The notes below the pieces were generated by a model, which was not told the origin of the DNA, made no database searches, and saw only the letters and a list, made by a program, of their open reading frames with translations. A stretch of DNA of 64,000 nucleotides from Parelaphostrongylus tenuis (Eukaryota; Nematoda; Chromadorea; Rhabditida; Metastrongylidae): positions 62,001 through 126,000 of the forward strand of contig JAHQIW010006127.1 of the NCBI GenBank assembly GCA_019055375.1. The letters are read 5' to 3'. Position 1 is the stretch's first letter. Each line of letters begins with the position of its first letter. Positions 22,901 through 33,924 of the stretch are shown one piece after another. A program made the translations under genes and the position numbers.

Positions 22901-25900
22901 ATTGATACTCAGCAACCTGAAATATACATAAATCACTATAAAAGTAGTATAGTGATAATAAGATAATAGAATAACGGCGCATCGCGGCGCAACGATAATA
23001 TTATAACGTTGACGGGTGTAAACTGATGTAGTGAACGATAATTGAGAAGCAGGACTAAACGGTGAACTCTGGGGGTTAGTGATTATGCTTGTCCTGGAAC
23101 GAGAAGAAAATTGCCGGTGGGGAACCAGTGTGTGAATCCTCACCATGCCTGATAATCATTTTTGAGTCATGCTGTGACCCGTTATTGGCTTATAGAACAT
23201 GATACACGTGTTTCGGCCTTGACAGCCTCGTCAGTCTGGCAGTACCCTTCGTCTTTAACCAATTCCTTGGGGGCTGAGGGGGGAAGGGGATGGGAGGAGG
23301 AGGGAAACTAACCTTCTACTAAGAAAACGCAATGACGGACATTTTACACGATTCATTATCGAATGTTTTTTGAATAGATTTTGTCCTGTGAAAAGCGCGT
23401 GTATGAAAAAATTCCAATTCGTCTGTAACAACGCTGTAAGGGGGCCTTTCATGACAGCAAGGGAACTCTTGAAATTACCGCGTTTTCGCTTTTTCTTGAG
23501 AAATAAGTGACTTTTTAGATTCAAAATGATTTAAGCTTTTGAATGTTCACCATTAGATTGAGATCGAAGAAAGTCTTTTTGAAAAACCCTTTCATAACAT
23601 AACTATACCGATTACCCGTTAAAGTGGTGAATCTTGGGCTCTGCTGAGCGGAGGAGCATGGCGTATCTTATCACTGACATTATCATTAGCAGTCTTACCA
23701 TAGAGCTCAGATCCAATTGTGAAGCGCCCAGATAGCCTTCGTTTAAAAATCGACGCTGTTATGAGGAAGCGCCTTTTCTTAGTCGTTGGGACTTCGACTA
23801 TAATACTCAACCTATTTATCGCCTCAATGAGCTCGTTTAGTCGTCATCAAACCCGAAACGTCATTGAAAGTTTCCTCTAAAATTGTGGCAAAGAACTGAG
23901 GCTCTTTTTGTCATACAAACACTGAAATTAGTAAATATTCCTAAATCTATAGTCACAGAAATACCATGGCATGAGGAAAAAGCCAAGCTTTGAAACCCGC
24001 GACAACTCTTATAGTGTACTCACACCTTCTCCACCACACCAACAGAGGTTATTTTCCCTTACTGCACTCTGTATAAGGCGCTCTCAGCAATCTCCGTCAA
24101 CGCGAATGTTCAAGTGAACAAAAATCGGCATTGAAACCATTTAAGCACGAGCGGCAATCAAGATTATGTTTTTTCTTGAAAATTTTGTTTTTCGTAGTTT
24201 TGAAGCTCTTCGACCTACCTTTAGTATTGTAAAATTTACAAAGTACTATAGATTATTGTAGATTAATTATAACAATTGACTCAATAAGCTTGGCATCATT
24301 TGTATAGTCATAATCACTAGCATGTTTGCAACGTTCCAAGTTTTGCAAATAACACAAATCTCCAGATATCGTAAATTGTTAGAAGAACGAGCCGGTTTTC
24401 ACTTATCACAGTGCTTGGAATCATATTCTCTGTGATGGAGGTTCAGTGGTTTTTGCTGTGTGGTCCCTGGATTTGTCTCAGGCAGTGACGCGATCGATAT
24501 CTGAATATGGTTAGATTGTCCTTAGTGGCGCTCAGACCTTTGTGCTGCACGCGTCGAACTTCCGGGCTGCGGCGACTTTTACCCTTTGAAGTGGCTGGTT
24601 GCACTTCCAAGTTGCTACGGGCTGAACTTTAGTCTGTGTGACCGTGTCTTCTGCCAACTTGTCTCTTGTAACCGACAAGAGCACAAAGTTCAAATCCTTT
24701 ATATGGTTATACAAACCAAGTGGTGAAACCGAAACAATGAAGTGGTACCACCAAACAACCTATAATATACATACATTTTGTAATGAGATATCGTTATGTG
24801 AACATATGTCTGTGAATGTGATGTTTCGTCTTGTGACGATAATGTTAATAAGTGAATGTGATTGATGAGATGTATCGTCGTTGACGATACCATGAATGTT
24901 GTTATTAACGGAGCATGACTAGGCGGCGGAGCCCGTTTGGTATTGCTATGTTCGTCCCCAAGTAGAAGCACCAGCAGCGGGATTCAGTGGGTAAGTATAT
25001 AGTGTTAGCAGTGGGGTCACTACTGATTATATATGGGCAGAATCCCTTAACCGCGGTGGTGGGCCGAGCATAGCCTAAGTAGTTTGCTCCGCCACGTTTG
25101 TGATATGTTCCGCTCACAATTCTATTGAGTTCATCTGACAGTTGTATGAACTCAATCTTATGATAGCAGTTATTTATACGATAACGAGACTATGTGGAGA
25201 GAGCAATAATCAGTCGACAATGAACTGAGGTGAGGTGGTCCGGGTGAGGTCAGACGACCGTTCGGATGATGCCCGTCGATCGAACTGCCTGTCGAGGTTG
25301 GTGGCAGCTGGGTGCCGCCCTCGCCACTTGGAACCATTTTCTAAGGTCCTCGAACCTCTGCGGTACCACTTGCTCTCTAAGGTCGTGGACCATCTGCGTT
25401 ACCTAAATTATCATGTAATTCCCGAAAAGATAGCAAAACTCCGTTGGGAGGTTTGCTATACTCTCTGTTGGAGAATTTTTTTCATACTTGGTTAGAAGGC
25501 AGATGGCGGTTGATCTGTAAACCGCGTTGTAATGGTGTAGGATTATTCCTAGCTGGATTTTTGAAGAAAATGTCCTCAGTCTGGATGTTCGCCGAAAACG
25601 CACGACGATAGATAAATTTAGCAAGTGAAGAAACTCTCTTCATAGTCTAATAAATTCTATAATTATTCTTTGCAGGTTGAAAAGACACCGGAGTGGAACA
25701 GCAATGTGCAAAGTGTGCAGCGCCTGGAAATTCTCAGTGACCACGCTGATATTTTGCATGTAACATGATATATATTTTCTTAAGCATATTGACTTCTTCT
25801 TTTTCATCTTAGCACAAGTGTTACAGTGAAGTTATGACATTCATGCCACTAAAACTGTCCAGAAAGGCACTTCTCTTAGAAAGCTCATAGTATAAGAAGT

Positions 25901-27757
25901 TTCAGTTAAGGATTGGGGAACCAAGTTTAACTTCGACAAAGCGTACTTTTTTCTAAACAAAAAAACGGTCGCATCCTGACGGCATATGTTGAGCCTTTTA
26001 TAAGGTCTTTTATGGCACTTATTCGTGCTAGAGGTACATTCAGGCCTTTGGTCCCATTGAGTAGCACGTTGGCTTTCGGTTCAACCAATCTCTTGTAGAG
26101 GAGTGTACTCCCTATATATAAAGAAAAACAGTGAATTATCGGTTATTTTAGTATTCTGTAAATCGACTTTTCGTTCACCTTGGCATAACCAATCGATCAA
26201 ATTTTCTTTGTTGATCAAAGCCTGTAACACGACTAGATTCACGAAAGATTATTTCACTTATTCAATAAAATTTATAAGATACAAGTTGAGCTGAGTTTTA
26301 GTGCACTACAGAATTATCTTGACTTTATATATCTCATAGAAAAAGGAATTTTAGTACACAACATCTGATGCGATTGTCATCAAAGGACGGGATTTCGTTG
26401 TGTGCCGTATGTGGAGAAAGGTTTTTGTCCCTCTCAGAACGTTTATTCTTAGTAGATTCTGTTCTCGAAGGACTTTAGTAAAAAAATTGACACTATAGTA
26501 ATCTGTAATTTTTATTAGTATTATTTTCAAAGGTTGGCGATTCCTATGTGGTAGCAGCAACTAGCTTTGAAAACGACGTTCCCATAGTTTCGAAGAAGAA
26601 ACGGTGCGTTTACCACAATACAACATCTTTTTGCTTTGATTAGTTTACATTAGATTTTGATTGAAAATCACTTTTATTTGACCGCCTATTGCGGTGTCAT
26701 AATGTTTTTAATAAACCCAATGATGTAGACCACACACCACCCCACTTTTCTAGATTTTAACATAACCAAACACATTCTTTGTAGGAAACTGAGTTTTGTC
26801 AAGAGGTTTTGAGCCGAGCCTCAAAATTCGATAAAAATATCAAGAATTTAATGGATTAAAAACCTATAAAACGCATGGCAAAATGTGTAGCGCATACATT
26901 AGCAATGAATTTCACGATATTAGATTTGCCAAAGAAAAAGCTAGAAAAATTGCGCAACCCGTCATCGTTATTTAGTTCTTTTTTCGGATGCTCTTGTAAA
27001 TAAGTTCTTTGATGAGACTTGCGGAAAAATTTTTAAAGATAATAAGAATATTTTAAGAGTCTGATTGACAACCACATGTTAACAATAGACCTCCCATAAA
27101 TTTTCTGTCGCACTGTCTTTGATTTGTAAGGCTGCGAAAGTGGTTGGTTCAAGCTGTCCGAAAAAAAATGTGTTAGCGGATTCTCTGAGACCATGTGAAT
27201 TTTTCGGCCACCTTCTTACTTGGCATCATCATTACACTCAGCAAACTGAAGCTAAAGTCAGAACCACATTGTTGAGCTGTCATTTATCCTGGCAGTGAAT
27301 AAAATTTGATCTATGAGATTGTTTCGAGTACGTCGAGTGCATGCAGCCCTCTAGAGCATCGATCACCGCTGAACACTAATAACTTGTTCAGTTATTAATT
27401 GGTGTGTGGTCTCATATTGTTGTACACTAGGGAATTTTCGATTGAGGTAGAACTAATTTTTACAGAGGATGGGTGAATGTGGGCGCTGGCAAATTCACAC
27501 CAAATCCCTCGGATCCGTCACAATGCGTAATAGAGTGCATTTTATCAGTTGATCTAAGGGATAAAATAACACCGAAGGCGGTAAGAAGTTCTTGTTCACC
27601 CGAATAAAAATTTTCCAAACGGGAAAATCTCTGAAAAAATTGCGTGTTTTCGTTGCAGGTGTTAAGTGCTGGAATCGCTGACGTGATGATCAAAGACGCA
27701 AAAAACGCCTATACACACGTCGAGAACGAAAAGAAAGCTTTACAAAATGAATCATGA
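16969..27757 (+). CDS. START-domain lipid-transfer protein, 8 exons, 234 aa
   Basis: Exons: 16969-17022, 19315-19479, 20217-20267, 25676-25759, 26355-26420, 26533-26603, 27466-27580, 27659-27757 (TGA). All junctions have GT/AG and the phases agree. The product is essentially one START domain, a hydrophobic pocket that carries a sterol or lipid between membranes. Landmarks: FVEALKMFDDAKR and WKLKAEQKGDKCY (residues 30-60), PEWNSNVQSVQRLEIL (95-110), GRDFVVCRMWR (129-139), DSYVVAATSF then VPIVSKKKR (143-164), ILSVDLRDKITPKA (189-202) and the C-terminal helix IADVMIKDAKNAY (208-220). The pattern is closest to the STARD1/STARD3 (MLN64) type and to small nematode single-domain START proteins; no targeting peptide or MENTAL region is present. 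The length (234) fits a stand-alone domain. The start ATG follows TTTCCAG directly, a likely spliced-leader acceptor. The introns are large (3rd about 5.4 kb). Confidence 0.92.
17023..19314. other. Intron 1 of the START gene, no supported gene inside
   Basis: 2.3 kb, AT-rich. A 110-codon minus-strand open frame at 18188-18520 has neither convincing splice sites nor recognisable residues. A GC-rich patch of about 60 bases (17800-17860, CGCGCACTCGTCGCTCGCG) stands out but was not identified. Confidence 0.4.
19946..19993 (-). ncRNA. Hammerhead ribozyme, consensus core, family B
   Basis: On the minus strand: stem I GUGCUA (19993-19988), CUGAUGA (19987-19981), stem II of GUCU/GGAC around CAAUA (19980-19968, one G-U pair), GAA (19967-19965), self-complementary stem III AUAGGCGCCUAU (19964-19953), A17 (19952), then UAGCAC (19951-19946) pairing perfectly with GUGCUA. 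Every invariant residue is present including the A15.1-U16.1 pair and H17. Predicted cleavage between 19952 and 19951. The near-loopless stem III is typical of hammerheads that act as dimers. Type I topology. Confidence 0.85.
20085..20135 (+). ncRNA. Decayed hammerhead motif, right arm of family B copy 2
   Basis: Shares AATAGGACGAAATAGGCGCC and the palindromic stem III with the intact left-arm copy, but C3 is A (AUGAUGA), extra bases precede stem II, and stem I is poorly paired. It should be inactive. Confidence 0.6.
22495..22538. repeat. (AT)n microsatellite
   Basis: Two runs of alternating AT separated by GTATC. Confidence 0.95.
23144..23250. mobile_element. Family D inverted-repeat element end with hammerhead
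   Basis: Begins with ATGCCTGATAATCATTTTTG, the same end sequence seen at 30814-30889 and at 63952, and runs into a minus-strand hammerhead motif. The opposite end was not located with confidence, so the total length is unknown. Confidence 0.5.
23195..23243 (-). ncRNA. Hammerhead ribozyme motif, family D
   Basis: On the minus strand: CUGACGA (23234-23228), stem II GGCU/GGCC around GUCAA (23227-23215, one G-U), GAA (23214-23212), self-complementary ACACGUGU (23211-23204), A17 (23203). The core is complete. Stem I is weak: only the two pairs next to the core are clear before mismatches. Predicted cleavage between 23203 and 23202; activity doubtful because of stem I. Confidence 0.6.
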
Positions 27758-27810
27758 ATTCGTGCACATTTTGTAAACTTTATGCATCAATAGAAGAAAA
27801 TGGTCTATTG

Positions 27811-27816
27811 AATAAA
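27811..27816 (+). terminator. Polyadenylation signal of the START gene
   Basis: AATAAA lies 54 bases after the TGA of the START gene, a normal nematode spacing. Confidence 0.6.
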
Positions 27817-27989
27817 TTGAGCTCGTGCACTCGTATATTTCAACGGACTCCGATGACATCCACCTAAGTGTGAATGCTTTATCATGATATTAATGAATCG
27901 AAGGATTATAGATAATGAAACTATTGTAAGTTTAGGATTTTGGAAAAGAATTGCGTCATTAGTTACTCGAAACAAATCGATTTCTAAAG

Positions 27990-28235
27990 CTAAGCTGCTG
28001 AAGACATCAGCGAACAATGTAATATAGGAGCTGATAGGATACCGCAACAAATTTGTATTGTGCTCATAGAACTTGTCATTCCTGGATTCAAAGAGAGTTG
28101 TTAATACTCGCCACAATTTTAAAGTCTTGGAAGTTCTTCTTGTTCAGGAAGTGCTCCATCTATCGAAAAGACTGAAAGTCAGAAGCGGCAGATCAGGACT
28201 GTAAAGCGTATGATCCAACTTCTAGCCCAGTTCGG
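27990..28235 (-). pseudogene. Tc1/mariner transposase C-terminal fragment
   Basis: On the minus strand, pieces in different frames read YSPDLPLLTFSLF, MEHFLNKKNFQDFK and LFESRNDKFYEHNTNLL. Together they match the family pattern YSPDLAPSDFHLF, HFLNGKKF and FYEHGI of mariner C-termini. Several frame breaks. Starts about 230 bases after the START gene stop, in opposite orientation. Confidence 0.65.
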
Positions 28236-28239
28236 TTAA

Positions 28240-28925
28240 CTTCCTCTTTGTCAATATAGAGAATGCAACCCTGTGTTGTTCTGAAGCAGAATGAGAGAGC
28301 GGCAACGTTGGCGTTACAGGACCCGATTGCATGGTCCAGGCGCTCGCAATATCCACCGCAGCGGACACAAATCCTTGAGCCTTTGCACAGTTGATGTTAG
28401 GCGGTCTGTGCATCGTGTCCCAATTAGTACTCGTGAAACAGCAAAATGTGATAAAGGCTTCGTTTAGCGACCATGATGCGGCAAGTATGGACAAATTTAG
28501 CAAGAAAAGGAAGCCCAGAAATTTGAGAATTAGCTATCTAAGAGATGGCTTAAATGTGTCAGGCTGAAAAAGCATTTGAATAGTATTGCTAAACAATTCT
28601 AATTGCTTCTAGTTTGTAAATTTGGTGTTTATTGCTATAGTGCCAAAACATACGAGAAGACCTAATGAGAGCTTTACTTTTTTGGAATTATTATTAGCTG
28701 TCGTTCTTGAAAGAGCTCCATGTAAGCAGTCGAAAGTAAAGCTAATATCAGCTAGGTTTCTTGTACTGAAAAGCGATACTATTACCATTTTCAAAAACCG
28801 CGAAAATGCTATGAAGGATATAGGCATTTGCTCAAAATATTAGATGGAAGTGACTTAATTATGGTCAAGCTGTAAAAACATCGCAACGATCCAGGAATTC
28901 CAAGTAGAATTCTTTTTTTAACCGA
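28240..28925. other. Intergenic; open frame on minus strand of unknown meaning
   Basis: At 28222-28503 the minus strand is open for 93 codons and includes TNWDTMHRPPNINCAK and AQGFVSAAVDIASAW. It lies upstream of the mariner fragment in the same orientation but does not match the mariner N-terminus. No splice sites or family recognised. Confidence 0.3.
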
Positions 28926-29070
28926 TTTTTTTAGCGGTTATATGATGTTACTAATATATATTCAATAGTGATGAGTGATATGCAAAACTTTGAACGTCGA
29001 AACGGATTCGAATCCGCATTTACTCTTTACGAGAGATCGTGCTAACATCCAGGAAACTGACCATTAAATC
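28925..29070 (-). repeat. tRNA-headed repeat, family T
   Basis: Carries the family marker GGTTATATGATGTTACTAAT and a B-box-like GGATTCGAATCCG on the minus strand. Relatives with the marker CAATGCTATGATGTT lie at 31370-31520, 31670-31850, 47270-47480, 54615-54790 and 54840-54985. Confidence 0.45.
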
Positions 29071-29079
29071 GGTGGCGTA

Positions 29080-29870
29080 CGGTCGACGTGGAGGATAATA
29101 GCTGATTCAATTAGTTCGAAACCGCTTGTATGACCGTCTATGTAATACAAAGGACTGCGTTATTTGTCCCAACGGTAGAGACGGCGATTGCATGAGCGTA
29201 GGTACAATATACCTTATCTCTTGTAAGACATGTGGTGCCGAATATATTGGCGAAACAGGCAGACCACAACACATCCGCATTAAAGAACACCTAGACGGAA
29301 AAACAAATAAAGACCCAAGTAAACCTCTAGGTACACACAGGATGCAAAGACACAACGATGACGACTTCGAGGTAGTAGTCAAAATCCTGGGGCACGAACC
29401 AAAAACATCGGCGCGAAAGACCCTTGAAGCTTTCTGGATAAATTCCAGAAACCCGCAAATGAACAAAAAGGAGAGTGCCTTAACATAACCAACCACATGG
29501 CACCTTATCTCAGATTGATATTCTCGCATGGGTCCCAGATGGCACTATCCTAATTGACCTAGGACATGGAGCGGCTTATACGTCACCCTGGCGGAAACAA
29601 CATAGGTAGTCCCTGGACTAGATGGTAAGGTGAGTGGTTTCCCTGAATCAGTTATCGCTTATTAACACCGTAGACTTTCACTTTATTTTCTCTCACAGTA
29701 TATAGTCATAAATATAAAGCTACAACGATTGATACGTTCAGGCTCTGAAGAAGGCGTATTCGCCGAAACGTCAGCCACAAGCAGCCGCGAAAACCCACCG
29801 ACCGGAAAGAAGAACAATCGATTGGGGAAAAAGATACCAACCTCGTGAAGCTTTAAATAAAGACTAGTTT
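29080..29870 (+). mobile_element. Penelope-like element, 3' part with GIY-YIG domain and ribozyme
   Basis: 5'-truncated retroelement. The open frame 29126-29488 encodes a cysteine-bearing lead (CNTKDCVICPNGRDGDC) followed by a GIY-YIG nuclease: GTIYLISCKTCGAEYIGETG, RIKEHLDG with the expected arginine, and TLEAFWINSRNP with the expected glutamate. This is the endonuclease that nicks target DNA in Penelope-like elements. No reverse transcriptase precedes it: sequence before about 29080 is a tRNA-headed repeat. After the stop come about 250 bases of untranslated sequence and then a hammerhead-like motif at 29741, as expected for this class. It is the best preserved of three copies. Confidence 0.8.
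29741..29776 (+). ncRNA. Hammerhead-like motif behind Penelope-like element
   Basis: GGCU (29741-29744), CUGAAGA (29745-29751), one extra A, stem II GGCG/CGCC with a UAUU loop (29753-29764), GAA (29765-29767), ACGU as a four-base self-complementary stem III (29768-29771), C17 (29772), AGCC (29773-29776) pairing with GGCU. The core is complete apart from the inserted A before stem II. The very short stem III is as seen in hammerheads of Penelope-like elements. Predicted cleavage after 29772. Confidence 0.65.
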
Positions 29871-30299
29871 CCTAAGCTTTTCTTTTCATTTTCAAATAGC
29901 TGATTAGTTTATGAAGAGATACGTGTGTACGATTGTTCGAAATTTCAATATTTGGCACATCATTTTGGAATCACATTCGATAAGACTGATTACTCTGCAT
30001 CATGCACATGTAAGAACCAAAATTTCGAAGCGAAGAAGAATTACCGAGGAAAAAAGGACTTCTACGCGCGTGGAGATTTTTATTTCCTACTCTTGGCACT
30101 ACTTGTACGATGTCTTTTGTAAGCTCTTCAATCCATCCGTTTCTACTGGTTGCCTTGCAATTTCTGTACTTTTCCTTTTTCTTGACAATTTTTAAGCATT
30201 CAAGTGTTTGCTTTTACTATTGCTTAAAGCAGCTTCTTGCGGATATTTTGATATAATACACTTATACCTTTCTTGGAAGATGGATTTGTCCCGGGAGCA

Positions 30300-30660
30300 G
30301 AACGATTGTTGATGCCACGCGTGTACCGGTTGGGTTCATGTACTGCTGAGTATTTCCGCAGGATTACCGAGGCCTGGGATGACGGAACAATGAGAGAACT
30401 GCAATTTTTGAATGTTTCAATGAATTCAAGGCTCGAAATGGAAGTTTGACGCAGAAGCAAGGAGCCGACCGCCCACAAGAAATTGACCGGCAAGCTGTTT
30501 GACATGAAGCTGAGACGTTTCCGTCGGACGACTCGCATTCTGAATGACGATGTTCAAAAACACTGAGTTTTACGTCGCGGATTCACGGAATTGCCGGGAA
30601 AATGTGAGGAAGTGATTGAAGTAGAAGGAGAATACTTTGATTAATCATTTGTTGTTTTTG
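30300..30660 (+). pseudogene. Tc1/mariner transposase remnant with internal deletion
   Basis: In one frame 30395-30490 reads FECFNEFKARNGSLTQKQG and RPQEIDRQAV, the linker between the helix-turn-helix motifs; at 30560-30645 another frame reads TELPGKCEEVIEVEGEYFD, the extreme C-terminus. The catalytic centre between them is missing. The flanking ends were not resolved. Confidence 0.65.
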
Positions 30661-30813
30661 TTTGTTGAAAAAAGCAGAATAAATTGCACAAAAACGAAGA
30701 TGTGCGAAAAATTCCTTGCCAATGCAGTAGTTGCTGTCAGATCCGAAGTTGCTAATTAGAGACAGAATATCTTTCGCTTCGAGTGTTTTCTTAAGACCAC
30801 GCTCAAATTTTAA

Positions 30814-30889
30814 TATGCCTGATAATCATTTTTTGAGCCACGCATGTCTGCGTGGCTCATGCGTGGCTCAAAAAATGATTATCGGTCAT
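30814..30889. mobile_element. Collapsed family D element: hairpin of two arms
   Basis: Left arm ATGCCTGATAATCATTTTTT followed by GAGCCACGCATG; right arm GCGTGGCTCAAAAAATG followed by ATTATCGGTCAT, its near-perfect reverse complement. Almost no sequence separates them, so this is either a minimal element or two ends brought together by internal deletion. Confidence 0.6.
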
Positions 30890-31146
30890 AGGAAAAGAAT
30901 ACTCGACTTTACATTAGTTTGCAGTGTAGAACTTTTAGTGATGCTGCCACAGAATGAAATTTCGAGTTTGCGTAAACAGCTTTTCTAATACCAATAGTAC
31001 GATAACAACAATGTAGAAATACGTCTAAATGAGAGCACTAATCGAGCTTACAACGGAAAACAAGCCAGCTGTGAACAGCTGACACACTTATGAACATACT
31101 ACTTAGTGACAAATCACGACGCTTAAAATCCTCTCTGTGTTGGGTA

Positions 31147-31329
31147 GAGTTTTGTCGGGAGAATTTGGACTCAAAGCTCAACAGGAAATTCTAGAAAATT
31201 TTTCAGTAAGCATATTCTGATAGAGCTCTTTGCAGAATCACACAACAGCTTGCACTGAAAGCACATGTGGAAAGGCTAACTTCGGGAGAAAGTATTTGTG
31301 AATGCGTGGCTTTTGGTTCGGAGAAAAAT
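31147..31329 (+). CDS. Candidate exon pair or pseudogene fragment, unidentified
   Basis: 31236-31329 follows a CTCTTTGCAG acceptor, ends at GTACG and reads ITQQLALKAHVERLTSGES then ICECVAFGSEKN. Just upstream RVLSGEFGLKAQQEIL (ending 31205 at GTAAGC) is also open, but only 30 bases separate them and the phases disagree. Codon use is good. Either a real internal exon with its neighbours missed or a broken gene copy. No family recognised. Confidence 0.3.
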
Positions 31330-31369
31330 GTACGAAAAAGCAATTTATTATACTCGCAATTTCTAGTGC

Positions 31370-31520
31370 TTCAACTACCTTTTTAGCAATGCTATGATGT
31401 TATATATATTCCTAAGAGAATCGAGTGTTTAGCACAAATTCGACCTCACATGGGAGTCGAATCCGCGTTTCATCCATACCGGGGACGCGTGCTACCACTA
31501 CACCACCAAAGTACATTCGC
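31370..31520 (-). repeat. tRNA-headed repeat, family T
   Basis: Begins with CAATGCTATGATGTTATATA-type sequence and contains on the minus strand a tRNA-like GGTGTAGTGGTAGCACGCG A box and GCGGATTCGACTCCCA B box. No tRNA can be folded. Confidence 0.55.
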
Positions 31521-31669
31521 GTCTTAACTAATTTCCAACATCTCAATGCTAGCTGTCAACCACCAGCCTTCAAAAGGTTTGGTCGAATATGCTATTTCGC
31601 TTTATGAACCCAGTTGAGCTGACAGCCATTATGATAAGTAATACTCGAAAGCTCCAGTGTTTTTTACTG

Positions 31670-31850
31670 CCTTTTTATCAATGCTATGATGTTCCATATT
31701 AACCTATGAGATATAGAGATGTTGAAGAATGAGTGGTGGTGCGAATGTACGCCGGCGGTGTAGTGCTAGCACGCGTCCTCGGTATGGATGAAACGTGTGT
31801 TCGACTCCCATCCGAGGTCGTATTTTTGCTCACCACTCAATTCTTCAAGC
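31670..31850 (+). repeat. tRNA-headed repeat, family T, rearranged copy
   Basis: Starts with the family marker (CAATGCTATGATGTT), but the tRNA-like head GGCGGTGTAGTGCTAGCACG at 31753-31835 is on the plus strand, opposite to 31370-31520. The two copies are 150 bases apart, so this is an inverted or rearranged pair. Confidence 0.5.
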
Positions 31851-33604
31851 AATATACTAAATTATCCTGTGCTAAGACTTCAGTGAAACTGTACGCGGCC
31901 TCTGCAGAAATTTCAAGGGATTTGAGTGAGAAGAGATAGATAGTACTCGATCTTCCATGCAGAATTGTGCCTGTAATTACACACCGAAACTGCCCAATAA
32001 GCTCTGCACGCTTGATAGTTGAAGAATGTAATGTTATAGTAACTTATTGAAACTGATTCTTGACAGTGCTTCGTAGTAAGTAGATTGCCGTGTTCCGTAA
32101 ACAGGACTGAATATTCTCGTAAATGATTTGTCGTGCCCCCTAGAGTTAGCGTGGGAATGACTTATTCAAGAGAGCCCCGAATCACATCCCATATATTTTT
32201 TGGAGTTGTAGAATACCAGAGTTTTGGAAAGGTGGAATAATCATGTCAAACTACATGTCTTTGAATATGTCACACACACTCATGTACTAGATATCATTAT
32301 CTGTTGCAACCTGCTGGCAAAATACAGTAACGTTGATGCACGTAAGGCTAAATGACAAAGAAAAAAGGACACTTCATTCCGGGTTATCGATTTATCTTCC
32401 AGTTTCGATGTTTGAAAGAAAGGCGAGCGTTTTGCTCGTGCTTGTTAGTGCAAGGGTACGATACCTTAACCTTCTCTCGCATCTGTGTGTTCCATCCCCA
32501 TTTTCCCACACTGTGTGGGAAACAGATCCCTCCTCACTTATATGTGCTGTCTCCATGTTTTCTCAGGTCTCAGACGAAAATAGATCACTCTGCTCACTAA
32601 TCGCCAGTATATAATAGGAAATGTCTGGTAAAGTGGTCACATTGTATAGATGAGCTGCATGTTAAAGGTGGTGCATCCCTTTTTTGCAATTTTTTTCTGA
32701 TTTGACATCGTATCACGCTTTAGTGTGCACGTTTTTTACAACCTCTCTCATCTCACAGCATATTATTTCGCTTTCATTTACAAGAAAATGAACTAAGGAT
32801 TGATAACTCATCTCTTTCCTGCCGCTTTGTCTTTACTTTGGCTTTTCCGCGTGTCCACTATATTTCGAGTGATCTTTCTGCATGTGGTGCTTTGACTTTA
32901 GTGCAGGTTCCTACGTGTTCTGTTGCGATGTTATTACTTTATTTCGTGTTATTATAAACAATTCAAAACAATCCAATGAAGAGCAATTGACCTAGCCAAT
33001 TAGTATTATTCATCTTTATTTCATGTAACCCGTCTTCACATTTTATTGTGCGAATTCCAATACTTCTCGCATTCGATTCATCACCTCGCATTCTTGTTTA
33101 GTAGAGGATATTGTCTTCTTTCTGAACGTGAGTACCAAGTGGGCATATCCCCTGCCCGGAGGGTGTTGCATGAGGGAAGAGGACACCGAGCATGACTGAC
33201 TACTCGGCCGTAGCCCCCTCCCCTACCAATTAAAGTAACTGAGAAAAATGATGTGGTAACATGTTTTGTGTACTACTGTACTTTCACAATTGATCCATGT
33301 ACGCCATTGATATACCGTCTTGGCTTAAACTTTCTTTGAGAATGAATTCCCTGTGTTGTTTATATATTGTAGAGCTGTTTTTAGTTCGACAAGTTCTAAA
33401 ACGATCCACAAACTGAGCTGACAGTGAGGTTCTGCAACATCGACTTGTCGACTTGAAAGCGCTATTGTTTCTTGCTGTATTGGCTATCAATTCACGTCAT
33501 CGTATTTCAGATCTAGAGGAAAAAAACCGTGTTTATAGGGAACACTTTCATGATTCAGAAAACTTGCATTTCAAACATTGTCTTCATTCCTGGTTTTTCC
33601 AAAA
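31851..33604. other. Intergenic; one diverged family R repeat, no supported gene
   Basis: A weak family R copy lies at about 33040-33230. Overlapping open frames at 32333-32614 are rich in serine and leucine but lack a recognised family. An open frame after a GTATTTCAG acceptor near 33510 (DLEEKNRVYREHFHD) was noted but not supported further. Confidence 0.35.
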
Positions 33605-33840
33605 TCTCGCTAGACCCTCAACGTACATGTTTTCACAGATTTTTTACCAAGCTTTTTTATGAGGTTTTGGTATTGCATCTAAGCGACATAGGCGCGTTTC
33701 GACGGTTACCCCTGCATTGTCACTGTCAAACGCACCATACTAAGAGTAGACGAAGGGATGATGCACATGTCTCGTATTAAACGTGGCAAACGAGGAAGAC
33801 GATAGAATGCTAGACAAGTAAAATATCACGTGTTGCACCT
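33605..33840. mobile_element. Truncated small inverted-repeat element, family C
   Basis: Left arm GAGGTTTTGGTATTGCATCT and following inner blocks (ACTAAGAGTAGACGAAG, TGCTAGACAAGT) match the complete element at 33925-34175; the right arm is missing. Confidence 0.55.
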
Positions 33841-33924
33841 TCTTGCTTTCACTTGATCTTTTTGTGATTATTCAAACAATGCCTTCAATTGACTGTTCTT
33901 CTAAAAACCTCAATAAAACTTACA

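Larger units (their letters stand above)
20268..25675. other. Intron 3 of the START gene; repeats and unidentified open frames
   Basis: 5.4 kb. It holds an (AT)n tract (22495-22538), a family D hammerhead element (from 23144) and GC-richer unidentified stretches at 24530-24700 and 24895-25420. Minus-strand open frames at 21486-21713 (contains PINGQLLMATDYGQM) and 22128-22337 (contains KICEQWCHFCAQKV) look protein-like but have no recognised family or paired splice sites. At about 25120-25165 ATTGAGTTCAT and ATGAACTCAAT form a short hairpin. Confidence 0.4.
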
